A stretch of 64,000 bases of DNA, taken from Piezodorus guildinii (taxonomy: Eukaryota; Arthropoda; Insecta; Hemiptera; Pentatomidae). The notes under the pieces were generated by a model, which was not told the DNA's origin, did no database searches, and saw only the letters and a program-made list of their open reading frames with translations. Of the stretch, positions 45,927-56,653 are shown in pieces; the stretch's first letter is position 1, and every line of letters starts with the position of its first letter. Location of the stretch: the NCBI GenBank assembly GCA_023052935.1, contig CM041297.1, forward strand, positions 93,217,521 to 93,281,520, in the 5' to 3' direction. The position numbers and the translations under genes were made by a program.

Positions 45927-46167
45927 AGTCTCCTATGACAAAGGTCACGGGTTCAAACCCGCAGGTGGTTCTAGTAAAAAATCCTTAGTTATACCGTCCT
46001 TCGGAGGGGACGTTAAAAGGTGGTCCAGAGCCTGTGCGATGTCAGTTACTCGTTGAAGTTCCCTATTCTAATAAAGCCTGGGTAGGCAAAATTTAGGACT
46101 CCCACTGTAGCATCGTCCGATTAGCCATAGTAGCATAAAGTGACGTTAAATAAATAAACAAAAAAAA
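45927..46167 (+). mobile_element. SINE-A, 5'-truncated in the tRNA head
   Basis: Flanked by ACCTAATTACCG at 45915-45926 and 46168-46179. It begins AGTCTCCTATGACAAAGGTC, so box A is missing, while box B GGGTTCAAACCC is perfect. It ends in TTAAATAAATAAAC and an A-run. This gives plus-strand orientation and the exact 3' terminus of the family. Truncation at the 5' side is what target-primed reverse transcription produces. Confidence 0.92.
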
Positions 46168-47779
46168 ACCTAATTACCGCAATTCTGACTATGATATTTT
46201 TATCGTATAGCTTGATACTATATGTTAGATATTGATATCATTCATTTAACACCAAATTTTAAAACCGAATAAAAATAAATTTTTTTTTTCAATACATAAA
46301 TTTTAGGTAAAGCCAAAGTACAATAGAAACTTCAGATGGTCGTAGATGCTATCTAACTTCATAATTAAAATGGTCTTGTATATATTTGTAATTACTAATA
46401 AATTGCTATAAAGTATTTTGCAAGATTGCTAAGTTTAAAAAAAAAAAATAATTAAAAGCACGAGAACAGTTTTTCGTATCGCAAGGGTGTAACGTTATAG
46501 TCGACGAATTTAAATTAAATTTTAGATTAATGTTGCAGTAAACAAAAAAGAATCATTTTAGTATTTTATATTGAACTAAATAATTATATTTTCTAAGTAA
46601 ATCCCGGTTAGTCAACATAAGAACAAAATATCAACAAATAAATGTTATTTTTAGTAAAAAAAACAACATACAATTATCCTCCTTCAAAATTTGAGGATTC
46701 AGGATAGAGAGAACCCGAATAATGAATGATTACCTACAAAAGAAAAAAAAAAGAAACATTGAAATCGAAATCTAAGAAATAGCAGAGAGATAGCGTTTTT
46801 AACTTAAAAGTAATGATTGGCTATTTTAAAACTTATGAAGATAATTGTTAATATTGTTGAGATAAATGATAATACTGACCTAGATGTTTTTATCTTGATT
46901 ACAAAAAAGTAAAATAAATAAAAAAAACGAAATTATTATAAATGTACGGATTCTATCACCCATCTCAAAGTTGTGAATTTAGTTTTTCTATGCCTAATAG
47001 TAGTAACTAACTTTTATGTCATCTAACAATAGTTTGCCGCTTAACTACATCTTGCCTTGATATCGTCACACATTACTTTCAACCCAGATATGCAATACAA
47101 CTACGCTTTTTCGGTTTTTATCTCTCAATGCGAGCGCTTAGAAGTTAACAGAACAACACAAAAGAACAACCACATTAACTAGATATGGATTAACATTTAA
47201 ATTAATGATAAATTTTCTTTAATCGAAAATTCGAACAAAATTCCTAGAATATTATCAAGTTGATAAAGGAATGTTCCCACCCTATCCGAACTAAGATAAT
47301 CATCAAAGCAGTAATGTGTTACTTAGGCACCTGAAAAGGTGGGATAGTGTTTCAAAAGCATTAAACCTACAAAAAACACAACACTATAGATTCTTATCTA
47401 CGTTTGTCTCCATTTAATCCAATAAAAAAGCTTAAAGAGGTACCTATGTTACCTTTAGTTCACCGATCAAATTTCAATTGGGCTAAGTCGCTCAATAAAA
47501 TGAACCTGGAGTGTCAGAAAAATGTTTAAGACTTATCAGAATCTCATACTCAAAATTATGCAATGTCCTCCGACTCTGAAAAACAATAAACTAATTTGAA
47601 TAGAATATAAAATAGTTTTTATACTGAAGTATAAAAATTTACTTAATGTAAAATTAAAATATACAATGTGTCTGGCTAAAATATCAGAAAAAGAAAATAA
47701 AGTATAGAATAAATCAAAAGAGAAAAATAAATAGCTACCTCCTGATAGATAAATCCGTGAACAAAACAAAAAATAGCTT
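46168..47779. other. AT-rich DNA; dispersed repeat D copy near 46745-46835
   Basis: ATTGAAATCGAAATCTAAG, AATAGCAGAGAGATAGCG and TGATTGGCTATTTT resemble 19810-19890 and 15290-15320. Nothing else was recognised. Confidence 0.4.
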
Positions 47780-48120
47780 AAGATATTACTACGTCAAATT
47801 TGAACAATAAATAATAAATTTCCATTTCTTCAAAGTCTGATATAATGATTCGAAATATCAGCATTGTTGAGCGTCTGTTTAGGAAGACAAGAGGTATTGG
47901 AACCGGTAGGACTTCGACGATTATAGAGAAGAAGCATGGCATATATGAGTAGTTAGAGAATTCCACAGAGTAGCAGAACGGACCAGAAAGGAATGATCAA
48001 AAGTTTTAGTTCCATGTGTAGGAATGTAAAGGACAGAATTATTTGATCTTGTTTCAAGGGAGTGGACTGACGATTTAAATTGCAGAATACTGTGGATATA
48101 GAAGTTAGACTCACTATTCA
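47780..48120 (-). pseudogene. Non-LTR retrotransposon C-terminal tail (relic), second copy
   Basis: The minus strand reads SVHSLETRSNNSVLYIPTHG, FDHSFLVRSATLWNSLTTHI, and then broken LLSS.TDAQQ. It corresponds to the relic at 1437-1700 (HSFIICSTTLWNSLPTHI... LLSSQTEA). The two copies share length, order and orientation but are strongly diverged. Confidence 0.55.
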
Positions 48121-48429
48121 TGGTTTCATTAATTGTTCCTTTACAGTTTAAAAAGTGTTCTATGACATAATAAATAATGCATTTTTGATTTAATTATTAC
48201 TTTTTGGAATTTAGATGAAAGGTTTTAAGTCAACATTTTTAAGAGAGGAAATTTATACTTCTTAGTTTGAAAAACTCTTGTTTTCATTTAAGTCTTAGAT
48301 AATTGTGTGTTAATGAGTATAATATTAAAAAGGTTCATCCAAGATTTCAAGCTGAATTTTCTGTTATTTATTTCTTACTTATTAAGTTTATAACGGAAAC
48401 CATACAACTAAATACAAGTGTGTTAATAA

Positions 48430-49170
48430 AAACCGGTAAAGAAATAGTACTCGAATTAAATACCGATAAGACGAAATATATGATTAGTAGCAGAAACGGT
48501 GTCTATCTTGGTGATATTGATGTATCAGGTCATACTTTTGAACACGTAGAGAAATTCAAGTATTTAGGTTCAATTATAACTAGAAAAAATGAAATCCAGG
48601 AAGAAATAAAGTCCCGGTTAAAGGTGGGAAATGCGTGTTATTATTCAGTTGCTAAGTTACTTAGTTCGCGGCTTCTATCTAAAAACTTAAAGATTAGAAT
48701 TTATAAAACTATTATTCTTCCAAAAGTTCTTTACGGATGTGAAACGTGGCCGCTTACTTTGAAGGATGAACAACGGCTTAAGGTTTTCGAAAATAAGGTA
48801 TTCCGTAAAATATTTGGTCCAAAGAGAGATGAGGCCACTGGGTAGTTTAGAAGGTTGCACAACGCGGAATGGCGGAACTTGTATCCTGTGAATATAATTG
48901 AGCTGATTGCATCGCGGAGACTCAAATGGGCGAGTAAAGTTGTTGGGCTCGATGACGAGCGGATTCCGAGAAAGTTGGTATTTGCTGATCCGACTGGTAG
49001 GCGTCCGAAAGGTAGGCCGAAGCGGAGATGGGAGGATTGCGTTAAGGCAGATCTCGGGAGTTTGGGCTTGAATGGTGAACATTGGACGAGTCTGTGTAGG
49101 CGGAATTTGGTGGTATCGGCATCGAACCTTCGGGTTCGCTAAGCCTATTATTATTATTATTATTAAGTTT
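48430..49170 (+). pseudogene. RTE-like ORF2 C-terminus, copy 2
   Basis: A plus-strand frame beginning within 48303-48845: VLELNTDKTKYMISSRNG, FEHVEKFKYLGSIITRKNEI, IYKTIILPKVLYGCETWP, FRKIFGPKRDEATG, then TAG at 48843-48845. The same frame continues open from 48846 to 49142 (FRRLHNAEW, NIIELIASRRLKW, GRRPKGRPKRRWEDC, VSASNLRVR). An (ATT)n tail follows. It extends about 180 bp further 5' than copy 1 at 38237 and differs by this single premature stop. Confidence 0.85.
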
Positions 49171-51750
49171 ATAATCTTTAATTTAGTGAAATGCTAAATA
49201 TGATGTGCATGGTTACTCAGATCTTTGTTGATTATTACTATTCTGATGGAGTAGATTTTGCATACTTTAAATTTTAAATAATTTTATTATTGATTAAGCG
49301 TAATAATAATAAGTATTTCGCGAATCGCTCATATTTTTTTAACTAAAAACCGTTTTGAATAAAGCACAAGACATCGGAATATTTAAGTCTTCTTTAAAAC
49401 CACCAAAGTTTAAAGAAGAAAACACAGAATTATTATCCTCAAAGAGAAAAATCCAAACTTCACCCTGAGCTCAATTGCATTGACAAAATAAACAAAACAA
49501 CCGTCGCAGACAACTCCATTTCCTCAGCACTTTGATGTCAAAGGGGTTGTCTTAAATATTTACTTAGTAAAACGGGTTCCCAATTTAGCGAATCCCAGCC
49601 TACAAATATATATATTAGGCAACAAACGTTTCCTGTTTATCTGAAAAAAAAAATACCATTTTACAAGTTGGTTTCTTAATACATACAAATATTAAGAACA
49701 ATTACTTCCTGTGTATTGAAGGTTTAATTACCGAAATATTTACGTAAACTAAAATTTAATAAGGTAATGTTATGTAGATTAACAAATAAAATTGTTACAT
49801 AAGGTTCTATGTTAATTTTAATAGCTCATTATTTCCTCAAGCCTTACGTCTCCTTTAGATATAGTCAATAGAGTTTTCATAAAAATACCATTAATTACTT
49901 CTTATTTTTTATTTTTTTAAATTATAGACAATATAGAAGAAACTATGGATGACTTTTTGGAAGAAATCAATCGATTTCAATATATAATCGCCATAACAAA
50001 TTATAAGAAATTATTTATTATTATTATTTAGTACAATAACGAACTACAGGAAACTACTGTCATAAGGAACAGATCAATTCTATTATCTCAACATCTAAAA
50101 ACGATAGGATGCTAACGATCCATGAAGACCAGTTGTTAGATAATATCGACTAAACATAGGTGGAAACTGATCTGCTTCAAGTGAATGTAATATACATTTT
50201 CGAATAGGGATCATTTAAGATCTATCATTATTCATCTGTAATTTTATATTATTTTACATTTTTTAATTAATTCAAATACTTATTATTTTATTGTTATTTG
50301 GTTTTTATATCGACTTACTGAGGTTAACTCGACTAACAAAATAATTATTTAATTCAATATAAAATTATCGTTTTTTTTCTTTTTTTATGATTCATGTGTT
50401 GACATTATGGTGATGATAAATCTCTATAAGTTTCTTAAATATATTTTATTAGAGCTGTTGATAACACAGAAAAATAAAGTAACCTAATCTATTTTATGTT
50501 TTACTAATTATTAATTTGTCATTTTTAAGTTTAAAAAAGTAAAAATGATAGCCAGAAAAATGTAATTAATGATAACATTAAACCGATACACGGTTGTTCA
50601 TCGTGATACTTATGTATGTATATATATATACTAGTCTTTTGTCCTTTATATACTTTTATCTCGTAAAAAATCTCGTTTTTATACATTTTCGAGAATTTTT
50701 TTAATAACTTTCTTCACCATTTAAGTAATGAGTTTTGGGGACAAAAAATACAAAGCATGTCCTTACCTTATGACTAATTTTTATTTTGATTTGAAATAAA
50801 AAAAATTATAGGAATTAGAAAGGTTTAACCGCGGAAATGGCTTAAAACGGATGCAATACTAAAAGTATTGGCCTAAAAGAAAATTTATTTATGGTTTTAT
50901 ATTCACGAAATGATGGAGAATAACTGGTAAAAAAATCACGAAAATCAAAAATGTCGAGCGGCAAAATTAAAGAAAATTGGACGATTTCAAATGTATTAAC
51001 CCACATAGGTTTAATATATAAGATCAAACCGATACATTATATTTTCAATTCATGATATTGTAGCACATCTTAGTTGTTTATCATATCCTTTTATCTTGAT
51101 GAGATCTCTTGAAGAATGTTGTCTAATATTTGTTTTCACAAACTATATTGTATGTAAATAAGGTCTATATTATTGTTTTTATTTTTACTACTATACGAAA
51201 GTTTTTAGCGATAGAAGTCCTGGTAAGCCCTGGAGAAAACAAAATATTTATTTAACTTTTTTTTTTTAGATATTTTATACGGCTCAGGAGAAAACGTGGT
51301 TTCTATTAGCACATGTTTCACCGTTTTCGTTCCCTATTAGGTCAGACATCCGAATACTTACAGTAATCATAGTACTTTGGGTATTCGCATCAACCGTTGC
51401 ACTGTCTTTGAGCATTATCCCGCTACATCTAACTGTTAGTTGTGTCCAGCATGGCACTGTCCGCAAACTACCCGCATCTAGGAACCGTTATTTTATAACC
51501 CGCTATAAAACCGAAATATTTGCAGAGAGGTCAGCTGAGGCGAATAATATTTGAGAGTCGGGATTCAAACGAACACCGAATTAAAATTGTATAGGTGCAA
51601 AGGAAGCGAAGTGAGTCCATCTCATTGTATTTCTAGCTAAAATAAAGAAACGTACAAGTAGATAAAATAGACTTTTTTGAGAAAGGGGATATAGAAAATA
51701 GAAGATTCAGATAAACGAAATGAATCTTTTCCTACAAAACGTCCATGGAA
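49171..51750. other. AT-rich DNA; one unassigned GC-richer frame at 51284-51480
   Basis: Most of the stretch has no signal. At 51284-51480 a minus-strand frame (TVPCWTQLTVRCSGIML, ATVDANTQSTMITVSIRM) is open with balanced composition but has no splice or start context I could support. At 50830-51010 short text resembles 45740-45840, an unassigned dispersed repeat. Confidence 0.35.
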
Positions 51751-52002
51751 ATATCTGTGGCGGTCGTGAATAAGTGGTTAAGTCGAAATCTTTCATTTTA
51801 CAAGTGAGCGACTTAAACTTTACGTAATGCCCAAAATAGAGTTATAACAAACAGCTTTCTTTCCACCGGAAATTTCTTCAACCAAGAAATTTCTTTAAAC
51901 AATTTAACAAGACGTGGGAGACGGCCTGAAGGAGCGATATGTGGAGTTAACTCATTTTGATATAACTCGAGTTATCCAGTTTTTCACGACCGCCACAGAT
52001 AT
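51751..52002. mobile_element. MITE, GTGGCGGTC family (252 bp)
   Basis: Perfect 20-bp terminal inverted repeats: ATATCTGTGGCGGTCGTGAA at 51751-51770 and its complement at 51983-52002. Subterminal TTAAGTCG / CGACTTAA also pairs. The termini contain the GTGGCGGTC core of 9093-9205 and 21913-22060. No target duplication is evident. Confidence 0.8.
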
Positions 52003-52557
52003 CACAATGCTCTATTTTCTTACACCTTAAAAACAATAAATATTCAGTAAAATTAAAAGCCGAATATAACAGTCGTAATTATATTTATTTTTATGCGAAA
52101 ATGAAAATTAATGCTAACCATCAATATAAAAACAGTTCTGAGAGAGAGAGAAAAAATAGAAAGAATTTTGAAATATGCATTGATCTAAATTATAATATTG
52201 ATCTAAACTTTATTTTTTCAAAATACCTAGTCATTACAAATGAATTGAATTAAAGAAAAAAAGGAAAATAAAACCTAAACATAGGAGGATATTAATATAT
52301 ACTTTTTTTATTTTATAAAACTGATTTTCTGAATAACTTTTAAATGTGTGGTGAACCCAACACCAACTATTGATAAATTCGCTCTTCATGGAAATCAAAG
52401 GTCACTTAGTAGGAATCAGTTGTAAGTCTTAAAAAAAAACGTTTAGGCCAGTGAAATGGACATTAATCCATAAATAAATGACTTTTGCATTCTTTTTATT
52501 ATTATTATTTTTTATTTTATGATATAAATTAAGACATTTATTGGGCTAGTATTAAAT

Positions 52558-52568
52558 TGAATATATAT

Positions 52569-52654
<86 letters not shown>
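52558..52654. repeat. (TA)n and poly(T) tract
   Basis: TA units followed by about 55 T. The T-run is the reverse of a poly(A) tail belonging to the minus-strand sequence on its right. Confidence 0.9.
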
Positions 52655-52655
<1 letters not shown>

Positions 52656-53040
52656 AGATATATTAGATTTTGTTACAGAAGTAATAGTGATATGCGACCA
52701 CACACATAGAATATATACAGAAAATAATGATAAAGTCAAATTACATGAAATATAATGTATATATAAAAAAAATAAAAATATAAAACAAAACATAACAACA
52801 ATCTATAATTGAGATAAATGCAAAGTGAGAAAAAAATAACATCATACACAAAATCATAACTATATACAATCCGCTAAAGGAACCCCAGAATGGGCTTTTC
52901 TCTCCACTTGAGGGAAAAGCGGAATCCAAGAGATACCAACGCCTCTTTCTCAGCCGAGTCACTGTAGCGAGCCAGTGGAGGCTCAGTTATGGAGCAATAG
53001 CCACAAACATACAGTACATGATAAAAACTTATAAATTAAA
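52655..53040 (-). mobile_element. Probable retroposed 3' end with long poly(A) (minus strand)
   Basis: The minus strand runs from a GC-richer segment (about 52870-53000, with RLRKRRWYLLDSAFPSSGEK readable) to an A-run of about 55 at 52600-52654. This fits the 3' end of a retroposed RNA. The source was not recognised. Lysine-rich reading frames over the A-run are artefacts. Confidence 0.4.
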
Positions 53041-53238
53041 AAAAGTATAATTAAATAAGAAGTATAAATAAATTAAATATTTTCTTTTAAATCCATAGAT
53101 TGTTAAAAAATTTACTCGACTCCGTACTTTTGCAAAACCTATTTAACTATTAATGTTATATATCTAACAAATAGAAAATTAAGGGTCATTGTGTAAATTT
53201 GTTAATGTGGTGAAATATTGTGATATTAGTTAAATATA

Positions 53239-53380
53239 GGGGTACTCACTACGTTTGCTATAGCATGCTATTTGTGTTATTTTTCTAAGCCGTCGAGTTT
53301 CTACAGTTATTTCCTGTATAAAATTGATGGTTTAGCACAATAGCACAAATAGCATGCTATAGCAAACGTAGTGAGTACCC
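53239..53380. mobile_element. Hairpin MITE with TA target (142 bp)
   Basis: GGTACTCACTACGTTTGCTA then TAGCATGCTATTTGTG at the left is matched almost perfectly, inverted, at 53340-53380. TA dinucleotides border both ends. The arms are about 45 bp with a 50-bp loop. TA duplications are characteristic of Tc1/mariner-type movement (family knowledge). Confidence 0.75.
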
Positions 53381-53514
53381 TATTATCTATTTTCTTTGTG
53401 TAATAGGTGGTGCTAACTCAATGAATACTATGAACAAGGTTTTTTACTACATAGAAACTTCTGCAAAGAATTATTTTATGTCTCAAAGTACCATAATTAA
53501 CAAAAAATAATAAC

Positions 53515-53850
53515 GGCCTGACATCGTTCTGATTGACTCAAACAAGAAAAATACTAGGCAAATTGATATTACTATCCCGAATGATGGCAACAATAGTTCA
53601 GTCTGTGCGGAATAAATTCGTAAGTATCAAGCTCTAGCAGCTTAGCAAAAGGAACTGCACAGCCTGGATAGTGTCATTGTGATATCCAGCAATGGTCTCA
53701 TACCGAAGTCCACTGTGGAAGCAACTGTTATTAAGGAAGCCCAGAATCGTTAGCAGTTTCCTAAATGTGCAATGATATCATTTAAATAAAATCACCTAAA
53801 GTGGTTGGAGTTAATCCCCCTCTCTCCAGGAATATTTCTTCATAAAATGT
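53515..53850 (+). pseudogene. Non-LTR ORF2 C-terminal relic, possible restriction-like endonuclease
   Basis: The plus strand reads DIVLIDSNKKNTRQIDITIP, NDGNNSSVCAE, a stop, then IRKYQAL, and later VIVISSNGLIPKSTVEATVIK. The block PDIVLID....IDI.IP followed by KYQ.L and V.V....GLIPK resembles the C-terminal region of R2-type and related non-LTR proteins. A PD...D pattern is visible but catalytic identity is not established. Stops break the frame. Confidence 0.5.
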
Positions 53851-54039
53851 ATTGTCAAATAAACAAATAATAATAATAATACTGAATTGTCATTTTTTTG
53901 CACCTACCACAGTCTATTTATTTCATTTCCTACAGTATAATTATATATTTGCAGAAATTCTAAGTTGAAAGAGCTTTTATGAGTAACAAAAAATAAAATA
54001 AAAAAATAAAAAATAAAAAAGGAAATAAAGTCGTCCCTA

Positions 54040-54330
54040 AAAACCACCTCAATCAGACGAAATTACTGGGACGCGCCGGTGTGCTATTAGCGGGATGGAA
54101 AGCAAACAGCGGCTGATTATTGGGGATAAGTAAATGGGAAAGGATCAAAGGGGAAACACGAACCAACGCTAAAGGGTAGATCCGAATCCTCTATCGTGTA
54201 GGCGGTGGTGGGTTTCGGGTGTCGGCTACCGGATGGGACCGCTGCTTAATATGAAAGACGGCACAGGAAGTAGGCTTGTCAATGGAAAGCCTTTGCACCG
54301 GTCTTCTGTATAACATTGTACCTTTGCTCA
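54040..54330. other. GC-rich unassigned island
   Basis: About 290 bp with clearly elevated GC, including CGGGTGTCGGCTACCGGATG. It resembles retrotransposon UTR in composition, but no family motif or frame could be identified. Confidence 0.3.
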
Positions 54331-54424
54331 TCTTCCAGTCCTTTACGATTGGACTTTACATTAATAATGATATACATAAGAACATTATATTCCTACAATT
54401 TTACAAATTACAATAATTTAAAAA

Positions 54425-55150
54425 AATATATGGTGCGCGGAACACAAGACTTTTACTTACCTCTGTTTTTTAAATCGATTTGATATCTTTTAAATAAAGA
54501 TAGTGTTGATCAAAGGCTAAGAACTTAAATTGAGCTTTGGTGTAAACAATCATTAATGAAAAATAATTTTTAATGATGGAGTTTAGTTGACCGTTAAATA
54601 ACACACATTAAAAAGTAGTACGTATTTTAATTGTGTGCTGGCGTTTAGACCTACATTGTGAGCCATCATCATGGCTAAGAGAAACAAGATAACAACTAAT
54701 GTAATTATAAACTTAATAATACTTTAGGTATACAATAAGAATATGGTGACAGTAACATAATATGAAAACAAACATAAAATTAAATGTAAAATGATAATAA
54801 CAAGAAAGTTATAAAGTATGGGAGTGAACAAAATTAAGATGATAATATTTCAATAAGAATGTTTAAAGAAAAACTAAGCAAATGATTAAATGTTAAAAGA
54901 ACAATATGTGAACAATTTTTTTTTTTTTTTTTTTTAATTTTACTTCCATACTTTATAGCTTTCATCTTATTATCATTTTACATTCAATTTTATGTTTGTT
55001 CCCATATTATATTACTCTTACCACATTATTATTATATATTTAACATATTATTTTTGAGGAACTTGAAATGTGTATTTGCGTTGACAATTTAAAATCCTAA
55101 ATTTTCTCGACCGCATTAATTTCATGTCAAGGTAAGTGAAAGTAAAAATT
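54425..55150 (-). mobile_element. Old copy of the 842-bp element, interior replaced
   Basis: The left part (GGTGCGCGGAACACAAGACT, TTTTACTTACCTC) matches the left end of the element at 9471-10312. The right part (TGTATTTGCGTTGA..., GGTAAGTGAAAGT) matches its right end. The central section is occupied by a different fold-back element (about 54570-55050). Strong divergence suggests age. Confidence 0.5.
54570..55050. mobile_element. Second hammerhead-type fold-back element (degenerate)
   Basis: The start GGAGTTTAGTTGACC...GTTAAATAACACACATT parallels the left end of 1784-2623. A degenerate hammerhead-like block (minus strand: ATGATGATGG, GTAGGTCTAAACGCC) lies at 54638-54680. 54741-54835 and 54945-55032 are inverted repeats (AACAAACATAAAATT, AATGTAAAATGATAATAA). 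The right terminus is missing. Confidence 0.5.
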
Positions 55151-55446
55151 AATATAATAATAATCTTAACAATAAATATGATATTCCTCAAAAAGAAACA
55201 ATCGTTATGAATCGGTTATCATAATGAGAGCAACTGCAATCCATATTTTATATGATTTTTTATTTAAATTAAGTTCAAAATATAAAATTAATTATGTATC
55301 TATAAAGACCACATACATTTTTACTTTCACTTACTATATATAGTAAGGGGAAGTATTGCGATCGTGAAAATTTTCGAATTCCAGTTTTCAACGGAAATAC
55401 ACGTTTTAGGGTCCCCTGAGTCCAAATAACCAAGTCCCGCAAAAAG

Positions 55447-55499
55447 GTCTGTGTGTGTGTGTGTGTGTGTCTGTGTGTGTCTGTGTGTGTGTGTGTGTG
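55447..55499. repeat. (GT)n tract inside the 842-bp family
   Basis: Interrupted GT/CTGT repeat. The homologous tract in tandem copy 2 (62394-62464) is longer, and in the copy at 9471 it is reduced to a few CA units, so the microsatellite expanded within the family. Confidence 0.9.
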
Positions 55500-56136
55500 G
55501 TAACTCCCGGGCGGAAACGGTAAGTCCTATGAAACTGAAATTTCATATTTAAGACAACTATACGCCCGAGACGTGACAAAACTTTTTTCATCTAAATGAG
55601 CCTACCAGAAGAGGCACTTTATATCATGCATTTTGCACCTTTTTTCGATTTTCTCAAAAACGGTTCCGACGATTTTGATTAAACTCGCTATATCGATGTA
55701 AAATTTAATGGGCTTTAATATCATGTAGGTTTGATTTAGATAAAAATGGTCTGACAGGGCTTAAATGCCGATATTTTAAATTGTCTTCCCCTAAAGTACC
55801 TTTAATTTTGTAGATTCAATAATAATAACTAGATTATCTTGTTAACGCTGATGAAAAACTGGTAAATATATAAATTGAATAAATTCGATACCCAACTAAA
55901 GAAGAAAACAGAAAAAATATTTTTTTAATGCAATTTTTCGTTTTTGAACATAAGAGCAGTAATATACATGTATGATATACCGTTGGAAAGCTAAAGATTT
56001 TAGAAAAATTATCATCTCATACACAAGCTTTTAAAAGTTAATAGAGAGTGATGAAATGAACATAAAACTAACTGATTATTTTAGATAATAATATAATAGA
56101 TTTTTGAATCAAACACATGTTTCTATAGAAATTTAA

Positions 56137-56149
56137 TTTGATTAATTCC
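56137..56149. repeat. Target-site duplication, left (13 bp)
   Basis: TTTGATTAATTCC, repeated exactly at 62141-62153 after the poly(A) tail. It defines the boundaries of the I-group insertion. Confidence 0.95.
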
Positions 56150-56653
56150 CCGTAGGGGGAAGTGGATTAGCCACTTTTCAGGGGTTTGGACGTCCCTGCG
56201 GCCCCAGTCTAACACACACATTCCTCTGACATTGGATACACTTACAGTCTTAGGTTCTCACTCAACCACCTCTACACACTTGAGTCCGTCTCCGCGGGTG
56301 GTGCGCTGGCTGTTCCTGGGGTCTCGGGGAAACGGGCTGCAGAGGGTACAGAGTTAAAACGGTGGGCACCGCCGGCTGCTCGGTAGCTGACTGGGCCTGA
56401 ACCCACTGTTAGCCACAGTGGGAAGCTGCCTAGAGTAACGGGCGAAAATCCGAGGCATACCCACGGAGCCGGGTGGCACCCGGTATTGAGTCCCGCGGGT
56501 GCGTTAAGGGGGAACGCCCGAGGCCACTGCAGCTGTCGGTGGAACCGAATTCGCTCCGGGGGCTCGTCTGTGGGCCGCGCGTTGGGACGGACTCTTGAAC
56601 TCATACACCTTTAACACACCATAGATCTACACATTTATTTATTTTTTTCTAAT
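56150..56653 (+). promoter_or_regulatory. 5' UTR of the I-group retrotransposon
   Basis: About 500 bp, GC-rich, from the duplication to the ORF1 start codon. I-group elements carry an internal RNA polymerase II promoter in this region (family knowledge); no specific TATA or initiator site was identified. A minus-strand open frame here (56272-56604) is considered a by-product of GC content. Confidence 0.6.

Noticed and set aside
51284..51480. Minus-strand frame with balanced composition
   Set aside because: No convincing splice sites, start or homology, so it is not annotated as a gene.
52512..52793. Frame with a long lysine run
   Set aside because: It is the translation of a poly(A)/poly(T) tract and a TA microsatellite.
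55406..55591. Frames containing TH repeats over the GT tract (also 62276-62557)
   Set aside because: They are the translation of the (GT)n microsatellite within a non-autonomous element.
56272..56604. 110-codon minus-strand frame in the retrotransposon 5' UTR
   Set aside because: It is antisense to the 5' UTR of the I-group element and explained by high GC content.
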